DNA of 64,000 nucleotides from Robiginitomaculum antarcticum DSM 21748 (GCF_000365025.1 NZ_KB823011.1:620001-684000); one strand, 5' to 3'; positions 39,093 to 49,335 are shown, numbered from the stretch's first letter. A program made the numbers and translations. The notes: generated from the letters alone by a model not told the origin.

Positions 39093-41623
39093 TCTACAGT
39101 TATCACGTCAACGACCAAGACTTTGGTTTTCAACCCCAGTGACGCGATCTCAACTTCAATAGATCGATTATCGCCATTGGATTGCACGAGGGCCATCAAT
39201 TTTCCATGGAATGCCTTGCGGTTATCATCTTTGGTTGATTGCAATTCCAGTACGTCACCGTTTTCAATTCCGATTAACCGCCCGCCGCCCGACACGTACA
39301 CAAACACACGATTGTCAGCGTGAGGATTATAGGTGCCGTCTTTGTCCACGAGGTTTATCTCTAGATGAACAAGTGAACGGCCATCTGCAGGCAACATTGT
39401 ACGGTCAGGAAGGAGAGCGACCCTACTGACTTCCCCGGCCGTATTGCGGATTATTTCTTCGCGCTCGCCGTTATCTCCCGTAGCAATAACTTTTATCTGG
39501 CCCGGTTGATATGGCACATGCCAGACTATTTGCATGTCATCCGTCATCTCCTGCTTGCCTGCGGATTTACCGTTCACGAAGAGTTCCGCGGCGTCTAGAT
39601 TTGTATAGGACACAACCGGCATTGTGACGCCCTCTTTGTCCGGGTGTGTCCAGTGAGGGTCGACCCAAACCATTGGGTCTTTTGCCCATTGGCTCTTGTA
39701 AAGGTGATAGGCACCTTTGCGCAGGCCTGCGAGGTCGATGACCCCAAAGTTCATTGTCCGCTCAGGCCAATATTTCGCTTCGCCCATATAATCGAAAGCT
39801 GTCCAACGGAAGGACCCAATCATGTATGGTAAGTCACGGACGGCCTTAATCTCTTCGCGGATAGGCATACGAACCAAATTATTATCAAATGAGGACGCGT
39901 AACTCTTCGTCACATTTGGCCAGACTTCTTCTTCCGTAAAATCTGGAACGTCATGGACGCCTTTTTTGACGTGCGCACGCCACTTCATAATAGGCGAGCG
40001 TTTAGGGTTGCGCATTTCCCACGGGGCAGGATTGTCGCGTGTCCGGTATTCTGTTTTCGATTTATAGACATCGCGCGTATGCAGCGTGTGGGTCATTTCC
40101 GTACCAACCATGATTTGGTCAGGATGTTCGGTATGATGCTTTTCAAGCGCTTTCATATATTCGCCGTGGCCATTAAAACCCGCAATGTCAGCATGTGGTA
40201 GGTAATAACCGCGAGCCTGAACAGTAGGACGAGTGGAATCCAAAGCTTTGACTGTATCTACCAGTTTCTTTTGTGTTTCGGCGGTCGGGTCCCTCACCTC
40301 ATTTCCAATGCTCCACATGATGATGCTGGGATGATTTCTGTCGCGCCGGATCAACGCCATCAGATCTTCTTCCCACCAGTCATCAAAGTACAGACCGTAA
40401 TCAAACACAGATTTTTCAGTTTCCCATCCGTCAAAAGCTTCGTTCATCACGAGAAACCCCATTTCATCTGCGAGGTCGTAAAATTCCGGCGCGAAAGGGT
40501 TATGCGCCGTGCGTACAGCATTCACTCCCGCCTCTTTCAGAAGCTCAAAACGCCTCCGCCAGACATCAATGGGCACAGCTGACCCGACCGGACCGCCGTC
40601 ATGATGCATGCACATGCCATGAATGAGAGTCGTAACGCCATTGAGAATAAAGCCTCTATCAACTGTAAATTCAATAGAGCGAAATGCAGTCCGAGTTTCA
40701 TAACGGTCTAAGACCTTATCGCCTTTAGAAAGCTCGAATACCACTGTGTAAAGCTCGGGGGTTTCTGGGGACCAAAGTTTCGGCGACTTGATAACAATGC
40801 TTTGATCAAGTGCAAAAACTTCGCCCGGCTTGAGGGTCACATCGCCAATTGTATCTGCGACCATGTCGCCCTTGGCATCCAACAATGAGAGCTTCCCCTT
40901 GCCAGTTAGAGTTTTGCCCGTTTCATTTTTAATTTCGTGTGTGGCTAAAAGTGTTGCGCTCTGCGCTGTTACTTCGGCGGCCCTAACATAAGACCCGTTG
41001 TGAATAACGTGTACCGTCTCTGTTACCTCCAACCAGACATCGCGGTAAATACCAGAGCCCGTATACCACCGGCCGCTTGGCATTTTGGAATGGTCCACGC
41101 GCACAGCAACTGCGTTTACGCCGGGCTTTAGAAAGTCTGTTACGTCGATATTTACGCCGATATACCCATAGGGTTGATGGGCAAGCTTTTCTCCATTTAC
41201 ATAAATACTACCATTCATGTAGATGCCGTCGAATGTCAAATTAACGCGTTTGCCCTCCCACGCCGGATTCCAGTTCAATGATTTGCGGTACCAGCCAATG
41301 CCGCCTGGCAAGAATGCCCCGGCGCGTCCCGCTGGGTTTGCTTCACGGTATTCCCCTTCAATACTCCAGTCATGTGGTAGGTCGAGTTTGCGCCAATCTA
41401 TGTCAGAAAAATCTGGCGTTTGTGCCCCCTCAACATCACCGAGATGAAAGGACCAATCCTGAGTAAGACGTGAGCGTGACCGGTTATCAGATAGATATTC
41501 ACCAGATGCATAGGTCGAGCGAGTTAGAGCCTCAGATGGAGCCGTCTTAGTATCACCACAACCCGCCGCTGCGAGAAGAGCAGCGCATACTAAATTTCTG
41601 AGAACAATAGGCGCGTTCATCAC
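39089..41623 (-). CDS. GH2 family glycosidase (beta-galactosidase type), lipoprotein
   Basis: An 844-residue GH2 enzyme. The lipoprotein signal has Cys22 (AAGC). The sugar-binding domain includes DFSDIDWRKLDLPHDWSIEG and GSIYVNGEKLAHQPYGY. The TIM barrel has acid/base Glu442 (MWSIGNEVRD) and nucleophile Glu509 (MVGTEMTH), followed by C-terminal Ig-like domains with AELFVNGKSAGKQ. Exo-beta-galactosidases of this type act on desulfated carrageenan ends. It overlaps the upstream sulfatase and the downstream epimerase by four bases each. Confidence 0.92.
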   Translation of the reverse strand: MMNAPIVLRNLVCAALLAAAGCGDTKTAPSEALTRSTYASGEYLSDNRSRSRLTQDWSFHLGDVEGAQTPDFSDIDWRKLDLPHDWSIEGEYREANPAGRAGAFLPGGIGWYRKSLNWNPAWEGKRVNLTFDGIYMNGSIYVNGEKLAHQPYGYIGVNIDVTDFLKPGVNAVAVRVDHSKMPSGRWYTGSGIYRDVWLEVTETVHVIHNGSYVRAAEVTAQSATLLATHEIKNETGKTLTGKGKLSLLDAKGDMVADTIGDVTLKPGEVFALDQSIVIKSPKLWSPETPELYTVVFELSKGDKVLDRYETRTAFRSIEFTVDRGFILNGVTTLIHGMCMHHDGGPVGSAVPIDVWRRRFELLKEAGVNAVRTAHNPFAPEFYDLADEMGFLVMNEAFDGWETEKSVFDYGLYFDDWWEEDLMALIRRDRNHPSIIMWSIGNEVRDPTAETQKKLVDTVKALDSTRPTVQARGYYLPHADIAGFNGHGEYMKALEKHHTEHPDQIMVGTEMTHTLHTRDVYKSKTEYRTRDNPAPWEMRNPKRSPIMKWRAHVKKGVHDVPDFTEEEVWPNVTKSYASSFDNNLVRMPIREEIKAVRDLPYMIGSFRWTAFDYMGEAKYWPERTMNFGVIDLAGLRKGAYHLYKSQWAKDPMVWVDPHWTHPDKEGVTMPVVSYTNLDAAELFVNGKSAGKQEMTDDMQIVWHVPYQPGQIKVIATGDNGEREEIIRNTAGEVSRVALLPDRTMLPADGRSLVHLEINLVDKDGTYNPHADNRVFVYVSGGGRLIGIENGDVLELQSTKDDNRKAFHGKLMALVQSNGDNRSIEVEIASLGLKTKVLVVDVITVD

Positions 41624-43149
41624 TCAAAATTCCAACGCGGGTTTGTTGCCCGATGTCGGGCGCTCATAATGGCCGCAATTTCCTTCACAATCTCAGGATG
41701 AAGTGCCGCGATATCAGTCGTTTCATATTTATCAGCATTTAAATCAAATAGCATAATCGGCATTTGATCAAAGGGTGTTTTGCCTCTTTCCGCAAAAGGC
41801 CGAACGCCTTTCCAATCCCCGAGCCGCACAGCCTGCGCCGCGCCGTCGCCGCCTTTCTCGTGGAATTCCCAATACATGAAGTTATGCTGTCTTTGCGCCT
41901 CATCCCGGCCTAAAAGTGTCGGCAAGAATGAAATGCCATCTATGTCTTTAGGCGGATCAACACCTGCCAATGCAGCTGCGGTTGGGAAAGTGTCCCACAT
42001 TGCAGAGACATGATTAGACCGACTTCCAGCGCTAATTACGCCGGGCCAGTACGCCACAAAAGGCGCACGGATACCGCCTTCCGTTAGAGAGCGCTTATAA
42101 CCGCGAAAGCCCGCACTTGCGTTAAAAAAATCTATGTCCGCTCGCGAAGAAGATTCGATTGCAGGACCATTATCACTCGTGAAAACAATCAGGGTTTTTT
42201 CCGCAATGCCTAATTGTTTAGTCAGCGCGACTATCTCGCCGACTTGGCGGTCTAATAACGATATCATAGCCGCTCGCGCCGCCTTGGGACGCGGGTGCGG
42301 TGAGTAGTAGCCACCTGAGAACGGCGTCTCGTCAAATTCATAGGGCTCTAGTTCTTCATCAGGAATTTGCAGAGCGGCATGCGGAATAAGCGAGGCATAA
42401 TACAGAAAAAATGGCTCGTCCGCATTCTTACGAATGAAATCCAGCGCTTTGTCTTGCATGTAATAAGCGGCGTAATCCTGTCCAACAAAATCTTTATAAG
42501 AATCTTCGATAGGGCGGTTTTTGATGTCGACATGTTTGAGGCTCGCGGGTTTGCCATGCATAGAAATGCCGCCATTATCAAAAAACTGCTTTTCTCCATT
42601 CTCCCATAGATATTCTGGGTAGTAATTATGAGCCAAAGTTTGATCTATAAAGCCGTAAAAGTAATCCATACCCTGTAGGTTCGGCGCGCCCTCGTCATTA
42701 TACGAACCCAAGCCCCATTTCCCGACCGTTCCGGTCGTATAACCAGCGGATTGCAGTACACTTCCAAGTGTTGGCGTACCTTTTTTTAGATATGCGTCTG
42801 TTTTAGCGCCGCCATTTCCGCGAACCTGAGTATGCCCTGTGTGCTTGCCTTCAATTAGGGTTGAACGAGACGGCGCGCAAACAGGCGCACCAGAATAATG
42901 CTGCGTAAAAAGCATGCCGTTTTGTGCCAGCTTATCGATATTTGGAGTCTTGATAAGTTTCTGACCGTTAGCCCCGATATCGCCATAGCCGAGATCATCA
43001 GCGAGTATGTAAATGATATTTGGTTTTTCGGGGAATCTGTCTGTGTCTGCAACTGAACCGATATTACTTCGCGTACCAGTACCGTTACACGCGGCTATAA
43101 TTGCGCAAACCATTACAACCAAACAGAAAGTGTTCCTCTGTGAAGTCAT
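41620..43149 (-). CDS. S1-family sulfatase, lipoprotein
   Basis: A 509-residue type I sulfatase with a lipoprotein signal (Cys21 in IIAAC). Metal ligands are in YILADDLGYGD, the formylglycine motif C-A-P-S-R starts at Cys91, and GKWGLG and FTSDNGP complete the active site. It heads the four-gene unit sulfatase-GH2-epimerase-esterase. Its start is 65 bases from the terminator hairpin of the TonB receptor gene. No copy of the 17-bp operator was found directly before it, so it may rely on read-through or a weak own promoter. Confidence 0.92.
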   Translation of the reverse strand: MTSQRNTFCLVVMVCAIIAACNGTGTRSNIGSVADTDRFPEKPNIIYILADDLGYGDIGANGQKLIKTPNIDKLAQNGMLFTQHYSGAPVCAPSRSTLIEGKHTGHTQVRGNGGAKTDAYLKKGTPTLGSVLQSAGYTTGTVGKWGLGSYNDEGAPNLQGMDYFYGFIDQTLAHNYYPEYLWENGEKQFFDNGGISMHGKPASLKHVDIKNRPIEDSYKDFVGQDYAAYYMQDKALDFIRKNADEPFFLYYASLIPHAALQIPDEELEPYEFDETPFSGGYYSPHPRPKAARAAMISLLDRQVGEIVALTKQLGIAEKTLIVFTSDNGPAIESSSRADIDFFNASAGFRGYKRSLTEGGIRAPFVAYWPGVISAGSRSNHVSAMWDTFPTAAALAGVDPPKDIDGISFLPTLLGRDEAQRQHNFMYWEFHEKGGDGAAQAVRLGDWKGVRPFAERGKTPFDQMPIMLFDLNADKYETTDIAALHPEIVKEIAAIMSARHRATNPRWNFE

Positions 43150-43202
43150 AACCCGTCCTTATATCCAGGGCGAAAATGTTATTAGTAACCGAAAGGCTTG
43201 TG

Positions 43203-43238
43203 TAAAAATTTGTGTGCGGAACACTGAGTGTTCCGCAC
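43203..43238 (-). terminator. terminator after the TonB receptor gene
   Basis: On the minus strand, perfect 11-base arms GTGCGGAACAC and GTGTTCCGCAC around a three-base loop (43214-43238) are followed by ACAAATTTTTAC. It starts about 44 bases after the receptor stop. Confidence 0.85.
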
Positions 43239-43281
43239 GTCATCAAAGTCGGTAAATCCGGCCAGGAGTCTACTTAGGTCG

Positions 43282-46200
43282 TTAGAATGTCATCCGAACG
43301 CCAGCACGATAAATCCGGCCAGTATTCACTAACCTAAAGGTACGGTCTTTATTCCCGCCAAACTCGAACGGCTCAGCCGGCAGGTCACCATTACCCGTCG
43401 TAACATATTGACGTGTAACCGTATCCAGTAGGTTTTGCGCCTGGAAATTCAATGAGAACATTTTGTTTATCTTGAATGTACCAGAAGCGTCTAGCGTATC
43501 GAAACCCTCTGTCCACACAGCATTATTATTCCGTGTGCTGCGATCGACCAAATAGTCTGTGCGGTAATTATAGGCAAGACGCATTAGGAGACGATCATCT
43601 TCATAGAATCCCGTCAAGTTTAACGTATGCTCGGAGGTCTCAGGCAGGGGCGTTTCCGGGAAGAAGAAATTCGTAATTTCATCTTCTTCTTCATCCGCCC
43701 TACTGTCCGAATAGGTATAGTTTGCCAAGACGCCTACATGGCTCAGAGCACCTGGAAGATATTCAAAGTTATGCTGAAAAGCGACCTCTACGCCTCTCAC
43801 ATATCCGCCTGTGCCGTTTCGTGATTGACTAACGAGAACTTCATCACAAAATCCTTCGCCCACAGGCGTTTCCAAAACTTGCTCTCTGTTCGGCATACAC
43901 CCTGCTTGGTTAGCACCGCCAGAAAACGGAAGAAAAACAGAGTCAAATGATGCAACAAAATCAATTTGGCCTTCAGGTAAAACCGATCCGTCAGCGTTGA
44001 AATACTCCCCCCTCAAATCACGATAGTAAGACGCAAAAGACCCAGTTTCTGCAAAATCTTTGAGCGTCTTGTCGAAGAGTGCCACTGAGAAAAGCGAGTT
44101 GCTATCGAAATACCACTCATAAGATATGTCAAAGTTCTGTGATTTAAACGGTGTCAGACTGGGAGCGCCGATAGTGGCTCGAGATGACGTGTTAAATATA
44201 TCTTCAGTCAAACTGAAACCTGACCTCAGGTCATTTATGCGAGGACGGGCAATCGTTTGTGATGCTGCAAATCGCAACATCATATCATCACGCACCAGCC
44301 AATTCACGTTTATGCTCGGTAAGACATTCGTGTATTTGTTGGTTCCTAAAGTTTGCGTATCAGGCGAGTCATTAGGTGTATTTTGGCCTAGCTGAGCAAG
44401 CACGGCGGCCTCTGAGCCGAAAAATGCCACGTTATCGTCATTGGCAAAATTGAAGGAGTTATAGTTGAAGCCGGAGAAGCCCCGGGATTCTAGCTCGGTT
44501 TGCACAACGCGCACCCCGAGGTCTCCGAATATATCGCCACCAAAAAATTCGAAGTTACCTTGCACATAGCCACCCCAGACATCCTGCGTAATATCTAGGG
44601 ATGTTCTTAGGTTGCGTCTAATCTGGGGTACAAAACCCAAGTCATTGAGTTGTGAAATAACTAACCCACCGTCTAAACCTACGAAATTTGCGCCGGGCGG
44701 ATTAGCATCAATTCCTAGGGTTGCACCAAAATTATCAGGAACAACACCTGGAATTGCGAAATCCGCAAATGTTGAGCCGTTATCTCTTAAGATGTTTCCC
44801 GTAGCTGCAGCGTTAAAGCCAACTGACGAATCATCGTACTGTTTATTACGGCTCGACCATTTTAAACCAGCCTCAAAGCTCGTAAACGGCCCAAATTCTT
44901 GATTCCATTCCGTATCAAAATATATGGACTTTGCTTCGTCAGACCCTGTTTGTTCAGAAATGTTGGCCGTATTGTAGGAGAAAGTTGTCGGGTCATTGAT
45001 ATAGTCATTAGGAATGACAAAACTGCAAACGACAGGAGTTGTTTCGCAATCATAGCCGAGCGTAACTCCGGTATCGCGATTTCGCGCATTCCGAAACCGT
45101 GTAAATTGACGCTGCGGAGTCGTTAGATCTGTTTTAGAGTGCCCAGCTTGCAATGAGAAATCAAAATCACCAAATGTTTTCTCAACCAAGCCAGAAATTG
45201 TAAGCGTATCCTGCTCTGTCTCATGCCTCACGTCAGCATATTGCAAAACATCTTCACGGTTGTTGTTTCGTGCACCTGACGCTGTGTGGATGTTCCGGAC
45301 CAATACAAATGTATTCGGGTCAAAAACAAGATGATCCTGCAAGTCCGCGTTAGACGTATCCCGGTTACCAATATTGCTTACGGCACTAAATTCGTTCTGA
45401 CGCCGATCCGTATCACGAGACGCATAAGTCACGTCTAGCTTAACGTTCAAATCATCTGTCGGTTTGTATTGTACCGTCCCCGTGAGGGTCCGTCGATCAG
45501 TTGTGACTTGATTATTCGTTAGCCTGACCTGCTGCGGCATGTGCGCAATAATATCTCTTAGACCATTGCCATCGCCGTAATCAAACTGTGTGATGAACTC
45601 ACCTGTATCTGCATTGATTGCACCGCCACGAAACCTTGAAGCATTGTAAGGCCGATAGCCTTGCCCCACATCATACTGGTCACGACGGGCTGTTGACGTT
45701 TCGTCAACAGCAACAATTGACACACCAAGCGTGTTATCCAAGAATTTCTGAGATAGCGAAGCACTGAATTTATGGTCCTGAGCTAAATCCGACAGGCTTG
45801 GCACTGATTTATTGCCAACAAAGCTATTATATCGGCCTTGAATTTCGATTACACGGCGATTTTTTCTGGAATCCAAGGGGCTAAAACTATTTAATACAAT
45901 AGACGCGCCCAAGCTCCCTTCATCCAGAGACGCACTTGGCGTTTTTATGACTTCGATAGATGACAGTACATCTGATGAAAATTGAGACAAATCTACTGCG
46001 CTACCTTCGCCACCATTAGTTAACGGAACACCGTTCAGTGTGATATTATTCAGAGCCGCTGGCGCGCCGCGAGCGACAATGGTAGTGCCTTCGCCGCTCT
46101 CGCCGCGATTAATCGAAACACCGGTAATACGCTGAAGCGCTTCAGCGATATTTTGGTCAGTAGATTTACCGATATCCTCGGCTTTAATGGCATCTGAAAT

Positions 46201-46443
46201 ATTACCCGATGCTCTTTTTGCATCCAGCGCATCCTTAATCGACTGACGGAAACCCGTTACGACAATCTCATCAATCGGCTCACCCGCCGAATTCGTCGGT
46301 GGCGGCGTCGTATCAGGGGCTTGCGCTATAGCAAGTTGAGGCAATGCCGTAACTATCGCAAACGTTGCTACGCCGCGTAGAGCTCTGGACATAAAAGGCC
46401 TCGTTGAGATTGATTTATTATGTATGGTTTCGGAGCTTTTCAT
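43282..46443 (-). CDS. TonB-dependent outer-membrane receptor (oligosaccharide uptake)
   Basis: A 1053-residue receptor. Start ATG 46443 follows GGGGAG. The signal peptide ends near AIAQA; a TonB box DEIVVTGF precedes the plug domain (IAEALQRITGVSINRGESGE, TTIVARGAPAALNNITLNG, SSIEVIKTPSASLDEG), and the barrel ends in Phe (RAGVRMTF). The large size is typical of carbohydrate receptors in Caulobacterales-like bacteria. No SusD partner is present. The perfect operator palindrome (site 2) lies 53 bases upstream, and a strong terminator follows. Confidence 0.93.
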   Translation of the reverse strand: MKSSETIHNKSISTRPFMSRALRGVATFAIVTALPQLAIAQAPDTTPPPTNSAGEPIDEIVVTGFRQSIKDALDAKRASGNISDAIKAEDIGKSTDQNIAEALQRITGVSINRGESGEGTTIVARGAPAALNNITLNGVPLTNGGEGSAVDLSQFSSDVLSSIEVIKTPSASLDEGSLGASIVLNSFSPLDSRKNRRVIEIQGRYNSFVGNKSVPSLSDLAQDHKFSASLSQKFLDNTLGVSIVAVDETSTARRDQYDVGQGYRPYNASRFRGGAINADTGEFITQFDYGDGNGLRDIIAHMPQQVRLTNNQVTTDRRTLTGTVQYKPTDDLNVKLDVTYASRDTDRRQNEFSAVSNIGNRDTSNADLQDHLVFDPNTFVLVRNIHTASGARNNNREDVLQYADVRHETEQDTLTISGLVEKTFGDFDFSLQAGHSKTDLTTPQRQFTRFRNARNRDTGVTLGYDCETTPVVCSFVIPNDYINDPTTFSYNTANISEQTGSDEAKSIYFDTEWNQEFGPFTSFEAGLKWSSRNKQYDDSSVGFNAAATGNILRDNGSTFADFAIPGVVPDNFGATLGIDANPPGANFVGLDGGLVISQLNDLGFVPQIRRNLRTSLDITQDVWGGYVQGNFEFFGGDIFGDLGVRVVQTELESRGFSGFNYNSFNFANDDNVAFFGSEAAVLAQLGQNTPNDSPDTQTLGTNKYTNVLPSINVNWLVRDDMMLRFAASQTIARPRINDLRSGFSLTEDIFNTSSRATIGAPSLTPFKSQNFDISYEWYFDSNSLFSVALFDKTLKDFAETGSFASYYRDLRGEYFNADGSVLPEGQIDFVASFDSVFLPFSGGANQAGCMPNREQVLETPVGEGFCDEVLVSQSRNGTGGYVRGVEVAFQHNFEYLPGALSHVGVLANYTYSDSRADEEEDEITNFFFPETPLPETSEHTLNLTGFYEDDRLLMRLAYNYRTDYLVDRSTRNNNAVWTEGFDTLDASGTFKINKMFSLNFQAQNLLDTVTRQYVTTGNGDLPAEPFEFGGNKDRTFRLVNTGRIYRAGVRMTF

Positions 46444-46495
46444 GGCTCTCCCCTTTGACAACACGCAATTTAAATTGGCTTATAGCATTTGTTAG

Positions 46496-46512
46496 TATTT
46501 ATACTATAAATA
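46496..46512. promoter_or_regulatory. putative PUL operator, site 2 (TonB receptor)
   Basis: Perfect 17-bp palindrome TATTTATACTATAAATA (8-base arms around a central C), 53 bases upstream of the receptor start. Confidence 0.75.
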
Positions 46513-46679
46513 AGACTGAACTGATAAGTCAACCTGCAAGCCCAAAAACTTGGTCTTAATTGCAACCTAATTTTAAAGTGGTGCGTATTTATCACACATG
46601 GTGACATACTTGGAGCATCTATCGTGCAGACAGTTTCACCTGCTGCCTAGTTCAATACATGCGAGCTAAAGGCCTAATT

Positions 46680-47597
46680 CTACATATTTTTTATGAAGCG
46701 GTCGGGAGCGCCCCCCCTAACATTGGTCTTATAAATAAAAACGTGACCTGATTGCGGAAAAGATTCCATTTCAGGAACGGAAAGCCCTTCATGAGCAGAT
46801 GTAACAATAAGATGATCTAGGTTGGGCCCTCCAAAAACTGGGATAGTTGGATGGGGCACTGGCATTTTTAGCTTCGCAACCTCAATCCCATTAGGATCAT
46901 AGCAGGCAACACGCCGCCCCCCCCAAAGAGCTGACCAGTAATTTCCAAGACTATCTGTCACTGCCCCGTCTGGTGCGCCTCCAATCGTTTCTGTAAAAAC
47001 TTCAAATTCACCGCACTTTCCTGTTTCTTTATCGAAATCAGCTTGAAACACAGTACTTTTTGTTGAGTCTGACACGTAAATACGGGCGGCATCAGGACTC
47101 CACGTAAGGCCGTTACTGATCTTAAGACCAGGATGAACAAATGACACCGTGCCATCACCTGCCATTCGGTAGAGCCCTGTTTGGTTCACACCACCAGCGA
47201 CATCCGCGCATTCCAACATAGAACCAGCCCAAAAGGCTCCATCAGGACCCACGCGCCCATCATTCAGCCTCCGGCCACATCCTTTTTCCAGTTCTTTCGG
47301 TTGGTACACCCAATCAATACGTCCGCTTTCAGGTTCAAAATAGGCGAATCCCGTCTCGAAAGCCGCAACAAACACTGCATCGTTACCGGCAACACACCCA
47401 AACGCCCCTAAACGTTCAGGCAGTAGAAATTCACGGGGTGTTTCCGCGCCCCACGCCAAGCAATACAAGGCTTTTTCCTGTATATCAGTCCACCAAATTG
47501 TCTGATCAGAGGGTCGCCAAAGAACGCCCTCCCCCAGCGTATTGCCGACAGGAATGACCTGCTCAAGTTCATAAGAAAAATTCTCCGGCATAGTCAT
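46680..47597 (-). CDS. SMP-30/gluconolactonase-family lactonase
   Basis: A 305-residue cytoplasmic six-bladed propeller enzyme that hydrolyses sugar lactones. Landmarks are LGEGVLWRPSDQTIWWTDI, GRRLNDGRVGPDGAFWAGSM, ISNGLTWSPDAARIYVSDS and GGAPDGAVTDSLGNYWSALW, including the metal-binding Glu, Asn and Asp. In this locus it should open galactono-lactone made by the SDR enzyme, giving galactonate. It follows the sulfatase gene by nine bases and is its operon partner. Confidence 0.9.
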   Translation of the reverse strand: MTMPENFSYELEQVIPVGNTLGEGVLWRPSDQTIWWTDIQEKALYCLAWGAETPREFLLPERLGAFGCVAGNDAVFVAAFETGFAYFEPESGRIDWVYQPKELEKGCGRRLNDGRVGPDGAFWAGSMLECADVAGGVNQTGLYRMAGDGTVSFVHPGLKISNGLTWSPDAARIYVSDSTKSTVFQADFDKETGKCGEFEVFTETIGGAPDGAVTDSLGNYWSALWGGRRVACYDPNGIEVAKLKMPVPHPTIPVFGGPNLDHLIVTSAHEGLSVPEMESFPQSGHVFIYKTNVRGGAPDRFIKNM

Positions 47598-47606
47598 TCC
47601 TGCGAT

Positions 47607-49178
47607 CTACGGGGTTGGGATACCATCCGGACGCCAAACACCTTCATTCGCCTCCAGCTCGGCAATCTGAGGCCGCCTCTTTTTCATACCTTTTTTTGAT
47701 ATTGCGATTGCAACAGCCGGGTCCTCCGGCACCCGGCCCATATCGCCCGTTTCTTCCTGCCAATCTGCTAAACGTCCTCGCATGTCCGCAAGCACGCCGG
47801 TATAAGCGGGGTCGTTCGCAAGATTTTTTACATTGTGCGGATCTTTGACCACATCGAACAATTCCTCTTCAGGCTTACGGTCAGCAAAAAACAGCGACGG
47901 TATCGGCCCTAGCATCCCCGCATTGTATAACCGGAACATCAAACGATATGGCGCGTATTCAGTTTCTTTGTACGCGTTGAATTGTGTGTAGGGCCGGTCA
48001 GGGTAAAAGTTTTTTATGTAGCGAAATTTATCGCTGCGCACAGTTCGCATATAGTCAGACGTTTCGTCCGCTCGGTCGCGTGCTGCATACACGTAATCTT
48101 GGACCTGGGCTTCGCCACCCAGAAATGGTCTGCCTTGCATACCATCAGCATTGTAAGCCCCGCCTAGAGCCAAAGTCGTGGCTGTGATGTCGATGCCCGA
48201 AACAAGCTGCTTAGACCGACTGCCACGCTTAAATCCATATGGCAACTCTACGCCTTCAGGGACATAAATAATCAGGGGAATATGCAGACCAGAGTCATAA
48301 AGCCATTGCTTCCCGCGAACCATGGCGCGACCGTGATCAGATAGAACAATCACAATCGTGTTGTCGGTCAAACCCTCTTCTTTCAGGCGCTCGAGAACAA
48401 TACCCGTCTTCAAATCGAACGCCATAACGGCATTGAGATAATCCGCCCAATCTTCTCGCACGATAGGGTGGTCCGGATAGTAAGGCGGGATATCAACTTT
48501 CTCAGGCTCAGCTGGGTGATCGATCTTGTTAATAGCATCTTCCCAATCACGACCCCGGTGGGTTTCTGCAAATTGCACATGTGCAAAAAACGGCTGATTG
48601 TCTTTCAAATCTGCAATATTGTTACTGTCATAAGGTTCACCCTCATAGGTGAAATTCCAATCGGTTTTAGCGCGAGGGTTCAGCCATGTATTTGCAGCCT
48701 CATCTTTTGAAACCTTTGTCAGCAAGGCGGTGAAATATCCAGCTTTCCTAAAGTGATCCGTTAACAGTGCTACGTTGACAGGCAGTGGCCGCTTATCGCC
48801 TTTTAATGTTCTGTGCTGATGGGCGCCGATCGAGGTTTGGTACATCCCCGTATAGAGAGCTGAACGGCTAATCGAGCAAATGGGCGCTGTTGTGAAAGCC
48901 TGTTCAAAAACCATGCCGTCCTTAGCGAGCGCGTCAATAACGGGGGACTTAACCTGCGGCGTTCCATAAGCCCCGAGCTCGGGTCCCATGTCTTCTGACA
49001 TGACCCAGAGGATATTGGGCTGTTCGGAAATTTGACTCTTCACATCTCCCTCACTGCTCGCTTGGCAGGCCGCAATTAAGAGTGTCGCAAAGGCAAGCCA
49101 AATACGCCGAAGATTATGCTTTGAGAACCATGGCACGCCAATAACCATTTCCGAATGATTGAACCTAGTCATCAACAT
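47607..49178 (-). CDS. S1-family sulfatase with altered motif C-S-I-S-R, lipoprotein
   Basis: A 523-residue sulfatase resembling the S1_8/N-sulfoglucosamine sulfohydrolase branch. The start at 49178 has GGGG six bases upstream; lipobox IAAC ends at Cys38. Metal residues are in WVMSEDMGPELGAYG (Glu62, Asp63), and the candidate formylglycine Cys101 is in APICSISRSALYTG, where the usual Pro of C-x-P-S-R is Ile. VLSDHGRAM and the GKQWLYDSGLHIPL block are normal for the family. It forms a unit with the lactonase gene; operator site 3 lies 64 bases before the start. Confidence 0.85.
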   Translation of the reverse strand: MLMTRFNHSEMVIGVPWFSKHNLRRIWLAFATLLIAACQASSEGDVKSQISEQPNILWVMSEDMGPELGAYGTPQVKSPVIDALAKDGMVFEQAFTTAPICSISRSALYTGMYQTSIGAHQHRTLKGDKRPLPVNVALLTDHFRKAGYFTALLTKVSKDEAANTWLNPRAKTDWNFTYEGEPYDSNNIADLKDNQPFFAHVQFAETHRGRDWEDAINKIDHPAEPEKVDIPPYYPDHPIVREDWADYLNAVMAFDLKTGIVLERLKEEGLTDNTIVIVLSDHGRAMVRGKQWLYDSGLHIPLIIYVPEGVELPYGFKRGSRSKQLVSGIDITATTLALGGAYNADGMQGRPFLGGEAQVQDYVYAARDRADETSDYMRTVRSDKFRYIKNFYPDRPYTQFNAYKETEYAPYRLMFRLYNAGMLGPIPSLFFADRKPEEELFDVVKDPHNVKNLANDPAYTGVLADMRGRLADWQEETGDMGRVPEDPAVAIAISKKGMKKRRPQIAELEANEGVWRPDGIPTP

Positions 49179-49241
49179 ATTTTCCCCTGACGCGCCTAAT
49201 TTATTTTGGAGTCATGAATACTCGACCGCATTCATTCTTCA

Positions 49242-49258
49242 TATTTATACTATAATTA
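49242..49258. promoter_or_regulatory. putative PUL operator, site 3 (sulfatase-lactonase unit)
   Basis: TATTTATACTATAATTA, identical to site 1, 64 bases upstream of the sulfatase start. Confidence 0.7.
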
Positions 49259-49321
49259 GTAAGCTATCAAGGGATAGACCGTGTACCATGTTTTAAAGTG
49301 TAGCCTTTACAGACAGAAACT

Positions 49322-49335
49322 AAACCCAAGGGTTT
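49322..49335 (-). terminator. possible weak terminator after the GntR gene
   Basis: AAACCC and GGGTTT arms with a two-base loop lie 11 bases after the stop; the following minus-strand sequence AGTTTCTG is only weakly T-rich. Confidence 0.3.
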
